From CAWEFA01 sp963851385 (GTDB taxonomy: Bacteria > Bacteroidota > Bacteroidia > Bacteroidales > DTGW01), in the NCBI GenBank assembly GCA_963851385.1, contig CAWKPE010000018.1:62001-126000 (forward strand): DNA of 64,000 nucleotides, read 5' to 3'. The translations under genes were made by a program, and so were the position numbers. The notes beneath the pieces were generated by a model. That model was not told the DNA's origin. It worked only from the letters and a program-made list of their open reading frames with translations, and ran no database searches. Shown in pieces: positions 56,729 to 64,000 of this stretch (position 1 is the stretch's first letter; each line of letters begins with the position of its first letter).

Positions 56729-58339
56729 ATGAACAGGAGAAAATTCATAAGGAATAGCTCATTGGCAGGTATTTCTTTAACAACGCTGTCGCAAATATCC
56801 TGCAACATTATTTCTAATTCAAAATCAGAAGGAAAACTTCAGGATAATTTTGAATTAAATGAGTTAACAATTCATGACTTGCAGGAAAAAGTCAAAAATG
56901 GTCAACTTACCTATTACGCCATAGCCCAAATGTATTTAAACCGGATTCGGGAAATTGATAAAAGCGGACCCGGACTAAATTCTGTTATTGAATTAAATCC
57001 TGATGCCCTTTCAATTGCAGAATCTATGGATAATGAGAGAAAGAAAGGAAAATCAAGAGGTCTGCTGCATGGAATACCTATATTAATAAAAGACAATATC
57101 AATACAGGGGATAAAATGCAAACTACAGCCGGTTCTCTGGCTTTGGAAGGTAATATAGCAAAAAGTGATGCCTTTATAATAAAAAAATTACGCGAAGCAG
57201 GAGTTGTAATTTTAGGAAAGACTAATTTAAGTGAATGGGCTAATTTCAGGTCAACACGTTCTTCAAGCGGATGGAGCAGCCGCGGGGGCCAGACTAAAAA
57301 CCCATATATTCTTGACCGTTCACCTTGCGGTTCAAGTTCAGGTTCTGCAGTTGCTGTGTCAGCAAATCTATGTGTTGTGGCTATAGGAACAGAAACTGAT
57401 GGTTCAATTGCTTGCCCTGCTTCACAGAATAGCATTGTAGGAATTAAACCAACCGTTGGTTTAGTCAGCCGTTCCGGTATTATTCCAATATCAAACTCAC
57501 AGGACACAGCCGGTCCTTTAGCAAGAACAGTAACTGATGCTGCAATGTTATTAAGCGTAATGGCAGGTGTTGATAAAGACGATGAAGCCACTTTAAAAAA
57601 TACTGGTTTCTCAATAATAGACTATACGAAATTTCTTGATAAAGAAGGATTGAAAGGAAAAAGAATAGGAATTGACAAAACTTTGCTAAAACATCATGAA
57701 GGAATAGATAAAATTCTAAAACATGCTTTGGATCAAATGACAAATAACGGAGCAACCATTGTTGAAGTGGAATTCATGAACAAATCAAGTGAACTTGATA
57801 GTGCAGAGTTTGAAATGATGAAATTTGAATTTAAGGATGGGTTAAATAAATATCTTTCTTCAGCCAACAGCAAAATGAAATCTCTAAAGGATATTATAAA
57901 TTTTAATAAACAAAATGAATCCAAAGTTATGCCATATTTCAAACAGGAAATTTTGGATAGTTCAGAAATTAAAGGAGATTTAAAAAGCAATGATTATTTG
58001 ATGTCATTAAAAAAACTCGAGTCATTGAGAGACTTTATTAATAATTTATTTCATTCAAACAATGTAAATACCTTGTGTGGCCCGGCAACAGGAACATCCT
58101 GGTGCATTGATGTAATTAATGGTGATTATTGGACAGGATATGGTGCTTATTCTCCTGCAGCTATTACGGGATTTCCATGCATAACTGTACCAATGGGATT
58201 TGTAGATGAACTTCCGGTAGGAATTTCATTTATTGGCGAAGCTTTTAAAGAATCTGAAATTATTTCAATTGCTTATGCTTATGAACAAATTAGCAAAAAC
58301 AGGCAATTGCCTGAATTTTTGAAAACATTTAAAGTTTAA
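56729..58339 (+). CDS. Exported amidase (amidase signature family)
   Basis: 536 residues. The N-terminus MNRRKFIRNSSLAGISL is a Tat signal (RRKF) and is followed by LSQISC, a possible lipobox, so the enzyme is probably exported folded and lipid-anchored. The amidase-signature triad is complete: Lys in GIPILIKDNIN, the cis-Ser in the CGSSSGSAVAVSANL stretch, and the nucleophile Ser in GTETDGSIACPA. It hydrolyses an amide bond of unknown substrate; it is not a GatA of the tRNA amidotransferase, which is cytoplasmic. No operon partner. Confidence 0.92.
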   Translation: MNRRKFIRNSSLAGISLTTLSQISCNIISNSKSEGKLQDNFELNELTIHDLQEKVKNGQLTYYAIAQMYLNRIREIDKSGPGLNSVIELNPDALSIAESMDNERKKGKSRGLLHGIPILIKDNINTGDKMQTTAGSLALEGNIAKSDAFIIKKLREAGVVILGKTNLSEWANFRSTRSSSGWSSRGGQTKNPYILDRSPCGSSSGSAVAVSANLCVVAIGTETDGSIACPASQNSIVGIKPTVGLVSRSGIIPISNSQDTAGPLARTVTDAAMLLSVMAGVDKDDEATLKNTGFSIIDYTKFLDKEGLKGKRIGIDKTLLKHHEGIDKILKHALDQMTNNGATIVEVEFMNKSSELDSAEFEMMKFEFKDGLNKYLSSANSKMKSLKDIINFNKQNESKVMPYFKQEILDSSEIKGDLKSNDYLMSLKKLESLRDFINNLFHSNNVNTLCGPATGTSWCIDVINGDYWTGYGAYSPAAITGFPCITVPMGFVDELPVGISFIGEAFKESEIISIAYAYEQISKNRQLPEFLKTFKV

Positions 58340-58649
58340 AATTCAACTTGGCAGTAAGGGAAAAACTTATATCTATGACTTTACTTTCAGCATGCAAAAT
58401 TGATTTTCCTTGCTGGATTTAAAAACTAGCGTTATCCAATTTGAAACTTTTTCTTCCTATAATATTTCTTTTAATTCTTTAGTACTTTTTTTTATTCGAC
58501 TGAAAAAAATAAAAGTATTGCATAAATAAATTTAAATGAGTAGAATTAGCTATTCTAATATTTACTTGTCAAAGACATTTTTTAAAATTTCTGCGATTAA
58601 GGACAATTCTTAATAATGTATATTTTTTTTCATTTATTTTATCGGTTTC
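58340..58649. other. Spacer without recognised features
   Basis: About 310 bases of AT-rich sequence between two co-directional genes. I see no repeat family member, terminator or RNA gene here. Confidence 0.4.
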
Positions 58650-59069
58650 ATGGGAAAAGCTAGTTTTAAAATATTACCTGAAAATAAATTAATAATTGAA
58701 AAATATTTAGGAACATTTTTTATTCACGAATATGAAAGAATGAAAAAAGAGGAATTTGCTCATCCTGATTTTAATGTAAATTACAATGTATTGGCTGATG
58801 TCAGACAAGCATCTTTTGGAATTAAAGTTAATACACCAGATAAAAAAATGGAATTAGTAACTGAATATCTTCAAACACATAAAGATAAAATAGGCAAAAG
58901 GAAATGTGCTTTTTTAGCTGAAAATCCGGAACAGGTTGTAAATTCAATTTTCTTTTCGGAATATGTAAAAGATTTGCCTATTTATGTAAAAACTTTTAGT
59001 ACGGTTAATGCTGCTCTTCAATGGTTAGGAGTTAAAAATAAAGAAAATATTTTTGACGTATTAGATTAA
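58650..59069 (+). CDS. SpoIIAA/STAS-like small protein
   Basis: 139 residues, soluble. The pattern KLIIEKYLGTFFIHEYERMK, NYNVLADVRQASFGI and the alternating beta/alpha layout resemble the STAS/SpoIIAA-like fold seen in many uncharacterised Bacteroidota proteins. No phosphorylatable serine motif is recognised. It stands alone upstream of the IS1 element. Function unknown. Confidence 0.6.
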   Translation: MGKASFKILPENKLIIEKYLGTFFIHEYERMKKEEFAHPDFNVNYNVLADVRQASFGIKVNTPDKKMELVTEYLQTHKDKIGKRKCAFLAENPEQVVNSIFFSEYVKDLPIYVKTFSTVNAALQWLGVKNKENIFDVLD

Positions 59070-59362
59070 AATTACTTTTTAGATTTTAATTATTTTAAAA
59101 AAAAATCTGTTAATTTTTGATTTTTATGTTCGCATTAGTCTCCAAACGAGTGCGCATTTATTCCATGTTAATCAAGCATTATCCTACATAATACAATTTG
59201 AAATACCTGCAAACCAAAACTCCCGATAAAATGTTTAGTTTATGGTTTTAATATCTACTTTTGGTCAGACATTAATGAAATAACATGGTGAAAATCTTTA
59301 GTTCATTTGACAATTGAGGAAAAAAGAAAATGGAGTAGATGTTTAGAATAAAATTATAATTA
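59070..59362. other. Spacer upstream of the IS1 element
   Basis: About 290 AT-rich bases. Nothing recognisable except the 8-base target duplication at its right end (59363-59370). Confidence 0.4.
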
Positions 59363-59370
59363 AAAATATT

Positions 59371-60120
59371 GGCTTTGTTAATTTAGTATAGTTTTATTAT
59401 ATTTGTGCAGTTATAAAACTATATAAAATGATTATAGATAGCTGCCCAAAATGTAAAAGCAAGAATTTTCGTAAAGATGGTATAGTTAAATCAAAACAAA
59501 GGTTTCTGTGTAAAGATTGCAAGCATCGATTTACTGTAGGGCAATTAGGAAAGCCGAATGACCTTAAAAGAAATGCCTTAGTTTTATATTTAGAAGGCTT
59601 AGGTTTTAGATCAATAGGAAGATACTTAAATGTGAGCCATGTTGCTGTTTTTAATTGGATAAAGTCCTTTGGAGAAAAGTTGGATGAATTTAGAAATCTT
59701 GGAGATATTGATGTAATAGAATTGGATGAGATGCATACATATATTGGTTCAAAAAAAACTACTGCTGGATATGGATTGCTGTTGATAGAAATGGGCATAG
59801 GTTCGTCAATTGTGAAATTGGCACAAGAGGAACCGAAACTGGAAAAAGGCTCTGGGAAAAAATTGAAGAATTTTCCAAAGGGATAGTTTGTGCTGACTAT
59901 TGGAAAGCTTATAATGAATTTGTTCCGGAAGAACAATTAGTTCAGACAAAGGCAGAAACATATACAGTAGAAGGCTATAATAGTCTTTTTAGACATTTTT
60001 TGGCCAGATTAAGAAGAAAAACAAAATGCTATACAAAAGCAAAACATATGTTGATTTATTCAATAAAATTGTTGATGTTTAAATGGAATAATGATTTAGC
60101 TATACTTTATTAACAATGCC
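59371..60120 (+). mobile_element. IS1-family insertion sequence, 750 bp, 8-bp target duplication
   Basis: Ends GGCTTTGTTAAT (59371) and ATTAACAATGCC (60120); the inverted repeats extend imperfectly about 22 bases (GGCTTTGTTAATTTAGTATA against reverse complement GGCATTGTTAATAAAGTATA). The flanks are AAAATATT on both sides (59363-59370 and 60121-60128), a perfect 8-base target duplication, as expected of IS1. Length 750 is near the IS1 norm. The element landed immediately in front of the isochorismatase-like gene. Confidence 0.92.
59428..60113 (+). CDS. IS1-family transposase, -1 frameshift at an A8 run
   Basis: N-terminal zinc finger CPKCKSKNFRKDG...CKDCKHRF and helix-turn-helix (EGLGFRSIGRYLNVSHVAVF), then the catalytic domain starting DVIELDEMHTYIGSKK. 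The zero frame drifts off after the run of eight A at 59751-59758. A -1 shift there yields NYCWIWIAVDRNGHRFVNCE, RGTETGKRLWEKI and VCADYWKAYNEF, then EGYNSLFRHFLARLRRKTKC and the stop at 60113, which is the standard IS1 order. IS1 is known for programmed -1 frameshifting on A-rich slip sites, so this may be functional rather than an error. Confidence 0.88.
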
Positions 60121-60132
60121 AAAATATTGAGT

Positions 60133-60708
60133 ATGGAAATCAATCAGGAAATAAAAGAAATTATGTCTCCAGGCAAGACTGCTCTTTTGATATGGGATGT
60201 ACAAAATATGCTGGTTAAAAATATTTTCAATACTGAAATATTTTTGTCAAATACCAAAAAGGTTATTTCGTCAGCAAGGGAAAAAGGTATTCCGGTATTT
60301 TATTCAAAAATCACTCCTCTTCCTGATAAATTTGAATCTCCTGCAAGGAAATATCTCAGGAAAAACCGTTTTGTGAAAATGGAACAAACACCAGATGGAT
60401 TTGATCTGACCATTGAACCAGTTAAAGATGAAATAATTATTCCGAAAAATACAGCAAGTATATTTATCGGAACAAATTTTGAGCAGCTATTAAGGAATTC
60501 ATGTATTACAACGATTGTATTTACAGGCATTTCTACAGAAATGGGTGTTGAATCAAGTGCCAGGGATGCTTTAAACAGGGGTTTTTTTCCTGTAATAATT
60601 ACCGATGCAGTATCATCATTTAACCAGGAAGCTCATAACAGGTCCCTCGAAAATTTAAAAAGCATGATGATTCTTTTAAAATCCGAAGAAATTATTGCAC
60701 TCTGGTAG
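60133..60708 (+). CDS. Isochorismatase-like hydrolase without the usual cysteine
   Basis: 191 residues from ATG 60133. Isochorismatase fold: Asp in ALLIWDVQNMLV, Lys in IIIPKNTASIF, and the third catalytic position in TGISTEMGVESSARDA, where cysteine hydrolases have Cys (xxCVxxTA) and this protein has Gly. True isochorismatases also lack that Cys, so a vinyl-ether or related hydrolysis is possible, and loss of function is another option. No siderophore genes are nearby. The IS1 target duplication ends four bases before the ATG, so the native promoter is probably displaced. Confidence 0.8.
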   Translation: MEINQEIKEIMSPGKTALLIWDVQNMLVKNIFNTEIFLSNTKKVISSAREKGIPVFYSKITPLPDKFESPARKYLRKNRFVKMEQTPDGFDLTIEPVKDEIIIPKNTASIFIGTNFEQLLRNSCITTIVFTGISTEMGVESSARDALNRGFFPVIITDAVSSFNQEAHNRSLENLKSMMILLKSEEIIALW

Positions 60709-60811
60709 AAACTCATGATGGCGTTCGTTTATAAAGTGTGCCTATGCTCGGCTTACTCTCGTGCGTATGCATGTATGTAAACTAACCACTATGGATTATA
60801 AATGGTATGAC

Positions 60812-62734
60812 TTACCACTGATCCGTCCTGAACGGTATGGCAGGCAACATTTCTTTATTGTATAAATTTACATCATCAGGATTGTTTGCCCATGCGTACC
60901 TTATTGCTACAGGGTTTTTCACTTCATCACTATACACTATAACTTTGTTTCCATCAATGTATGCCTTTGCCCAATGGAAGACCTTGTCTGCTCCTGCTAT
61001 TGCAAATGCCTTAATGTACCCGTATTTATCTTTCACTAAAAGTCCTGAACCAATATTGTCAAATTCAATTATTGCTTTGCCATTTTCAAATTTCATCGAT
61101 TTATAAGTTGGCCCTGAATAAACCAGATTTTCACCATAAGCTACTTTACGTGCAGCTAGAGACAACCTGTAACCAACATCTCTTTTATTACGCGGATGAA
61201 TGTCATTGGCATCGCCAATATCAATTATACAAGCCATCCCGGTTTTAGGAACCGACAATGTCATTGTTTGTGCTTCCCTGAGCTCGGCCCAATTGCTTTG
61301 ATCAGGAACAGCGCTGGGCGCCATGTAATTTGCTAATTGAACAAAAATAAACGGGAATTCTCCATCTTTCCAATTGGTGCGCCAATCATTAATAAGATTC
61401 GGAAACAGCGTTCTGTACTTCATGGCTTTGCCGGTATTATTTTCACCCTGGTACCAGATCACACCTTTTATACCATAATTCAGTAAAGGATGAATCATAG
61501 CGTTATAAAGCAATGAAGGAAACATATTTGGATTATCCGATGATCTTTGAGCCGGTAAATCAATACTAACTCTAAATAACCAAGTTCCTGCAATGCTTTT
61601 ACGTTTATCACCTGCATCAATGTACATTTGGTCGCTTGTGCCCCAAATGCCACCGCCTCCGCCTGTATCAATCACCTTTACACAAATTACATTTTTCCCG
61701 GCTTTTAAGATTCCAGGTTTAATAACATATTTTCTCGGAATATCATATCGCTCCGTCCTTCCAATAAATTGCCCGTTAATATATGTTTCATCAATATCGT
61801 CTACCGGACCCAGACTAACTTCAGCTTTTGCATTTGCTTCATCTGCAGTTAATACAAATTCTTTCCTGTACCAGGCAATCCCGTCGAGATTAGGATATCC
61901 TTCGGATTCCCAAAGCGCGGGAGCCTGAATTTCTTTCCATGCTGATAAATTCGTTTCCGGCAGATACCATTTATCTATAATTCCTCTATCATAATTAGCA
62001 ACCGTATCCATCCATTTTTTTGTTTTAATTTCAGCTTCTTTTTCCAAAGCTTCCATATCTTTGTTTTTCATATTCTCCATCACCTTTTTGTAATCGTTAT
62101 CCTTAAGCATAGTTTCCATGCTAATCCAGGTTTCGATATCGGTGCCTCCCCAGTTTGAATTGATTAGACCAATAGGAATATTTAAATGCCTGAATAAATT
62201 TTTTCCAAAATAATAACCAATTGCTGAAAATATGGCAGCATTGTTAGCATTACAAACTTGCCACTTTGAATTTTCAACATCTTCCTTAGGTTTACTGCTC
62301 ATTTTTTTTGTTATCGTCAATAACCTGATATTAGGTAAATCTGCCGAATCAGCTTCTTTATCCCAATTCGAAGCACTTTGAAGCGTCCATTCCATATTCG
62401 ACTGACCTCCACAAACCCAAACATCACCAAATAAAATATTTTTCAAAATAATTTCATTTTTCCCTTTGACGTGAATCTCATAAGGACCTCCGGCTTTCGT
62501 CGGGTTTAGCTGTAATTTCCATTTTCCTTCAGCGTCTGCCTTAATTGAAACTTTCTGCCCATTAAATTGAACGGTGATTTTTTCTCCAGGATTGGCCCAA
62601 CCCCATATATTGACGGGTATGTCTCTTTGCAGAACCATATTATCAGTTAAAAAAGATGGCAAGCGAACTTCTGCATATATTCTGGAATTAAGTGTTGATA
62701 AGCTTATTAATAAAATGAATATTGCTTTTCTCAT
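60812..62734 (-). CDS. Sialate O-acetylesterase (SGNH type)
   Basis: Exported esterase removing O-acetyl groups from sialic acid or other acetylated sugars. 640 residues. Signal peptide (AIFILLISLSTLNSRIYA), N-terminal Ig-like region (LPSFLTDNMVLQRDIPVNIW), the SGNH block with nucleophile Ser in VCGGQSNMEWTL, an inserted galactose-binding-like domain (about residues 260-385) and the late GVIWYQGENN and DIHPRNKRDVGYRL (catalytic Asp-x-x-His). Typical for Bacteroidota glycan degradation. No sialidase or SusCD pair is adjacent. Confidence 0.92.
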   Translation of the reverse strand: MRKAIFILLISLSTLNSRIYAEVRLPSFLTDNMVLQRDIPVNIWGWANPGEKITVQFNGQKVSIKADAEGKWKLQLNPTKAGGPYEIHVKGKNEIILKNILFGDVWVCGGQSNMEWTLQSASNWDKEADSADLPNIRLLTITKKMSSKPKEDVENSKWQVCNANNAAIFSAIGYYFGKNLFRHLNIPIGLINSNWGGTDIETWISMETMLKDNDYKKVMENMKNKDMEALEKEAEIKTKKWMDTVANYDRGIIDKWYLPETNLSAWKEIQAPALWESEGYPNLDGIAWYRKEFVLTADEANAKAEVSLGPVDDIDETYINGQFIGRTERYDIPRKYVIKPGILKAGKNVICVKVIDTGGGGGIWGTSDQMYIDAGDKRKSIAGTWLFRVSIDLPAQRSSDNPNMFPSLLYNAMIHPLLNYGIKGVIWYQGENNTGKAMKYRTLFPNLINDWRTNWKDGEFPFIFVQLANYMAPSAVPDQSNWAELREAQTMTLSVPKTGMACIIDIGDANDIHPRNKRDVGYRLSLAARKVAYGENLVYSGPTYKSMKFENGKAIIEFDNIGSGLLVKDKYGYIKAFAIAGADKVFHWAKAYIDGNKVIVYSDEVKNPVAIRYAWANNPDDVNLYNKEMLPAIPFRTDQW

Positions 62735-62873
62735 AATTCAAGGATTTGTGTTTAATATTTTAATTTTAAAAATAACTAAAATTATTGATTTTATCTTTTA
62801 CTTAGAGAGAATGCATAGAATTCCCAATAGCACTTGTGTTTAAATTTTTAGTGTTTTTTCTTAAATCTTATAT

Positions 62874-62996
62874 CAATGTCGTTTAGTTAAGCAGTTTTAT
62901 ATCATTGGTCATACTTCGACAAGCTCAGTATGACCTCATTTTATTGTCACCCTGAGCTTGTCGAAGGGTGTTTCGTTCCTTAATTAAACGACATTG
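62874..62996. mobile_element. MITE-like element, complete copy C (123 bp)
   Basis: Terminal inverted repeats CAATGTCGTTTAGTTAAG (62874-62891) and CTTAATTAAACGACATTG (62979-62996), one mismatch. Two internal hairpins: GTCATACTTCGAC...CTCAGTATGAC and CACCCTGAGCTTGTCGAAGG. It ends five bases before the miaB stop codon, so it could form part of that transcript's 3' end. Confidence 0.8.
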
Positions 62997-63000
62997 AATC

Positions 63001-64000
63001 TTATATTACAATTCCTATCAATGTTGCAGAAGTACAACCGGTAATTAAAACATTAATATAATCACCCGGATTAAAATTTTGGCGTGGAAATACAACCACT
63101 TTGTTTTGCGTTGTACGACCATACATTTCGTCTTTCGACTTCTTTGAAATACCTTCAACCAATATTTCAAAAACTTTTCCAACGTCCTTTTTTTTGCTTT
63201 TTGCCGAAAGCTCATTTTGAAGGTGAATTATTTCTGTTAATCTTTTTGATTTTATTTTTTCAGGAACATCATCTTTCAAATTAATTGCAGCAAACGTATC
63301 TGGACGTTCAGAATATTTAAACATGTAAGCAAAGTCAAACTCTGCCTGACGCATCAATGAAAGAGTATTCTCATGATCCTCTTCTGTTTCGGTACAAAAA
63401 CCTGCAATAAAATCTGTTGAAACCGTGCATTCAGGAATAATGCGTTTTATTGCAGCGATCCTGTCTAAATAGTTTTCACGGCTGTATTTCCGGTTCATGA
63501 GTTCTAAAATACGCGTGCTGCCTGATTGTGCAGGCAAATGAATGCTTTTGCAAATATTTTTGTTCCTTTCAATAGTATGAAGCAGTTCGTCACTCAAATC
63601 TTTCGGATGTGATGTTGCGAACCTTACACGAAGCAGCGGGCTGACCTTTGCAACCATTTCAATTAATCCGGCAAAGTTCAGTTTTGCCCCATTTTCATAT
63701 TTCCAGCTATAAGAATTCACATTTTGTCCCAGCAATGTAACTTCCCCATAACCGGCTTCGACAATTTCATTAGCTTCCCGGATTATTGTTTGTGGATTAC
63801 GGCTTCGTTCAGCTCCCCTGGTAAAAGGCACAACACAATAGGCACACAGATTATCACAACCACGCATGATTGAAATGAAAGCTGTAACTTTGTTCTCATC
63901 CAGCCTTACAGGACTTATATCTGCATAAGTTTCTTCTTGCGAAAGTATTATGTTTATGGCTTTCTGTCCAGTACCTATTGTTTTTAAAAGATTTGGCAGA
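63001..64000 (-). CDS. miaB: MiaB-type tRNA methylthiotransferase, 3' part (partial at right edge)
   Basis: Radical SAM enzyme adding a methylthio group to i6A37 of tRNAs. The frame is open to the right edge, so about 333 of ~440 residues are seen. The radical SAM motif MRGCDNLCAYCVVPFTRG (CxxxCxxC), LLGQNVNSYSW, STDFIAGFCTETEED and the C-terminal TRAM-like part (VLVEGISKKSKDEMYGRTTQ) identify a MiaB rather than MtaB. The N-terminal cluster domain lies outside. The stop falls five bases from MITE-like copy C. Confidence 0.93.
   Translation of the reverse strand, partial: LPNLLKTIGTGQKAINIILSQEETYADISPVRLDENKVTAFISIMRGCDNLCAYCVVPFTRGAERSRNPQTIIREANEIVEAGYGEVTLLGQNVNSYSWKYENGAKLNFAGLIEMVAKVSPLLRVRFATSHPKDLSDELLHTIERNKNICKSIHLPAQSGSTRILELMNRKYSRENYLDRIAAIKRIIPECTVSTDFIAGFCTETEEDHENTLSLMRQAEFDFAYMFKYSERPDTFAAINLKDDVPEKIKSKRLTEIIHLQNELSAKSKKKDVGKVFEILVEGISKKSKDEMYGRTTQNKVVVFPRQNFNPGDYINVLITGCTSATLIGIVI

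Noticed and set aside
56914..57591. 225-codon frame antisense to the amidase
   Set aside because: Long only because it mirrors a well-conserved gene; no start context and no recognisable protein.
1..64000. tRNA and rRNA genes
   Set aside because: No T-loop/anticodon arrangement or rRNA sequence was recognised by eye on either strand; a covariance-model scan would be decisive.

Overview
The window looks like a chromosomal stretch of an AT-rich member of the Bacteroidota (Bacteroidales/Marinilabiliales-like by gene content, not proven). The signs are a protein with a type IX secretion (T9SS type B) sorting domain, DUF4369/TlpA-type thiol lipoproteins, a four-helix-bundle S23-type protein, a eukaryotic-type (GT3) glycogen synthase fused to a glucan phosphorylase, promoters of the -33 TTTG / -7 TAnnTTTG kind, and a near absence of Shine-Dalgarno sequences. 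No rRNA, tRNA, CRISPR array or prophage was found.

Layout. 1-8 kb: end of ribF, ahcY, an orphan LuxR-type response regulator, radC, lpxH and two tandem DUF4369/thioredoxin-fold lipoproteins. 8.6-25.4 kb: a glycogen island with debranching enzyme (broken by about seven frameshifts), a GT4 glycosyltransferase, a GH57 amylase with an odd lysine-rich tail, the glycogen synthase/phosphorylase fusion and a convergent branching enzyme. A three-gene NEW3-domain/ABC-exporter operon with strong Shine-Dalgarno sites (probably acquired) and a complete IS5-like element sit inside it. 25.7-28.1 kb: two unrecognised envelope-type proteins. 28.4-36.5 kb: nucleotide-sugar genes (UDP-glucuronate epimerase, WbpB-like oxidase, UDP-sugar 6-dehydrogenase, GalU-like enzyme) ending in a 1110-residue fusion of a fucokinase-like GHMP kinase and a UDPGP-type uridylyltransferase. 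36.6-53.5 kb: mostly housekeeping genes (hpt, adk, obgE, PAP2, lplA, frr, pyrH, mutL, lipB, lipA, thyA, folA, dnaG). 53.8-55.5 kb: an HTH-ImmA/DUF4411 toxin-antitoxin-like pair. 55.6-64 kb: amidase, SpoIIAA-like protein, a complete IS1-family element, isochorismatase-like hydrolase, sialate O-acetylesterase and the 3' part of miaB.

How the parts fit. GalU-like UDP-glucose supply, GT3 synthase, branching enzyme, phosphorylase, debranching enzyme and GH57 amylase make up a complete store-and-retrieve glycogen pathway. The epimerase, dehydrogenase and oxidase point to acidic sugars for a capsule or O-antigen. lplA, lipB and lipA give both salvage and de novo lipoylation; thyA and folA lie close together.

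Two cross-cutting features matter. First, many genes, including the essential frr, carry single-base indels, several in homopolymers, with the correct frame resuming at once; most are probably sequencing or assembly errors. Second, spaces between genes are rich in repeats: a ~123 bp MITE-like element with 18 bp terminal inverted repeats, a ~250-300 bp element with nested palindromes, and several families of imperfect inverted repeats at gene ends.
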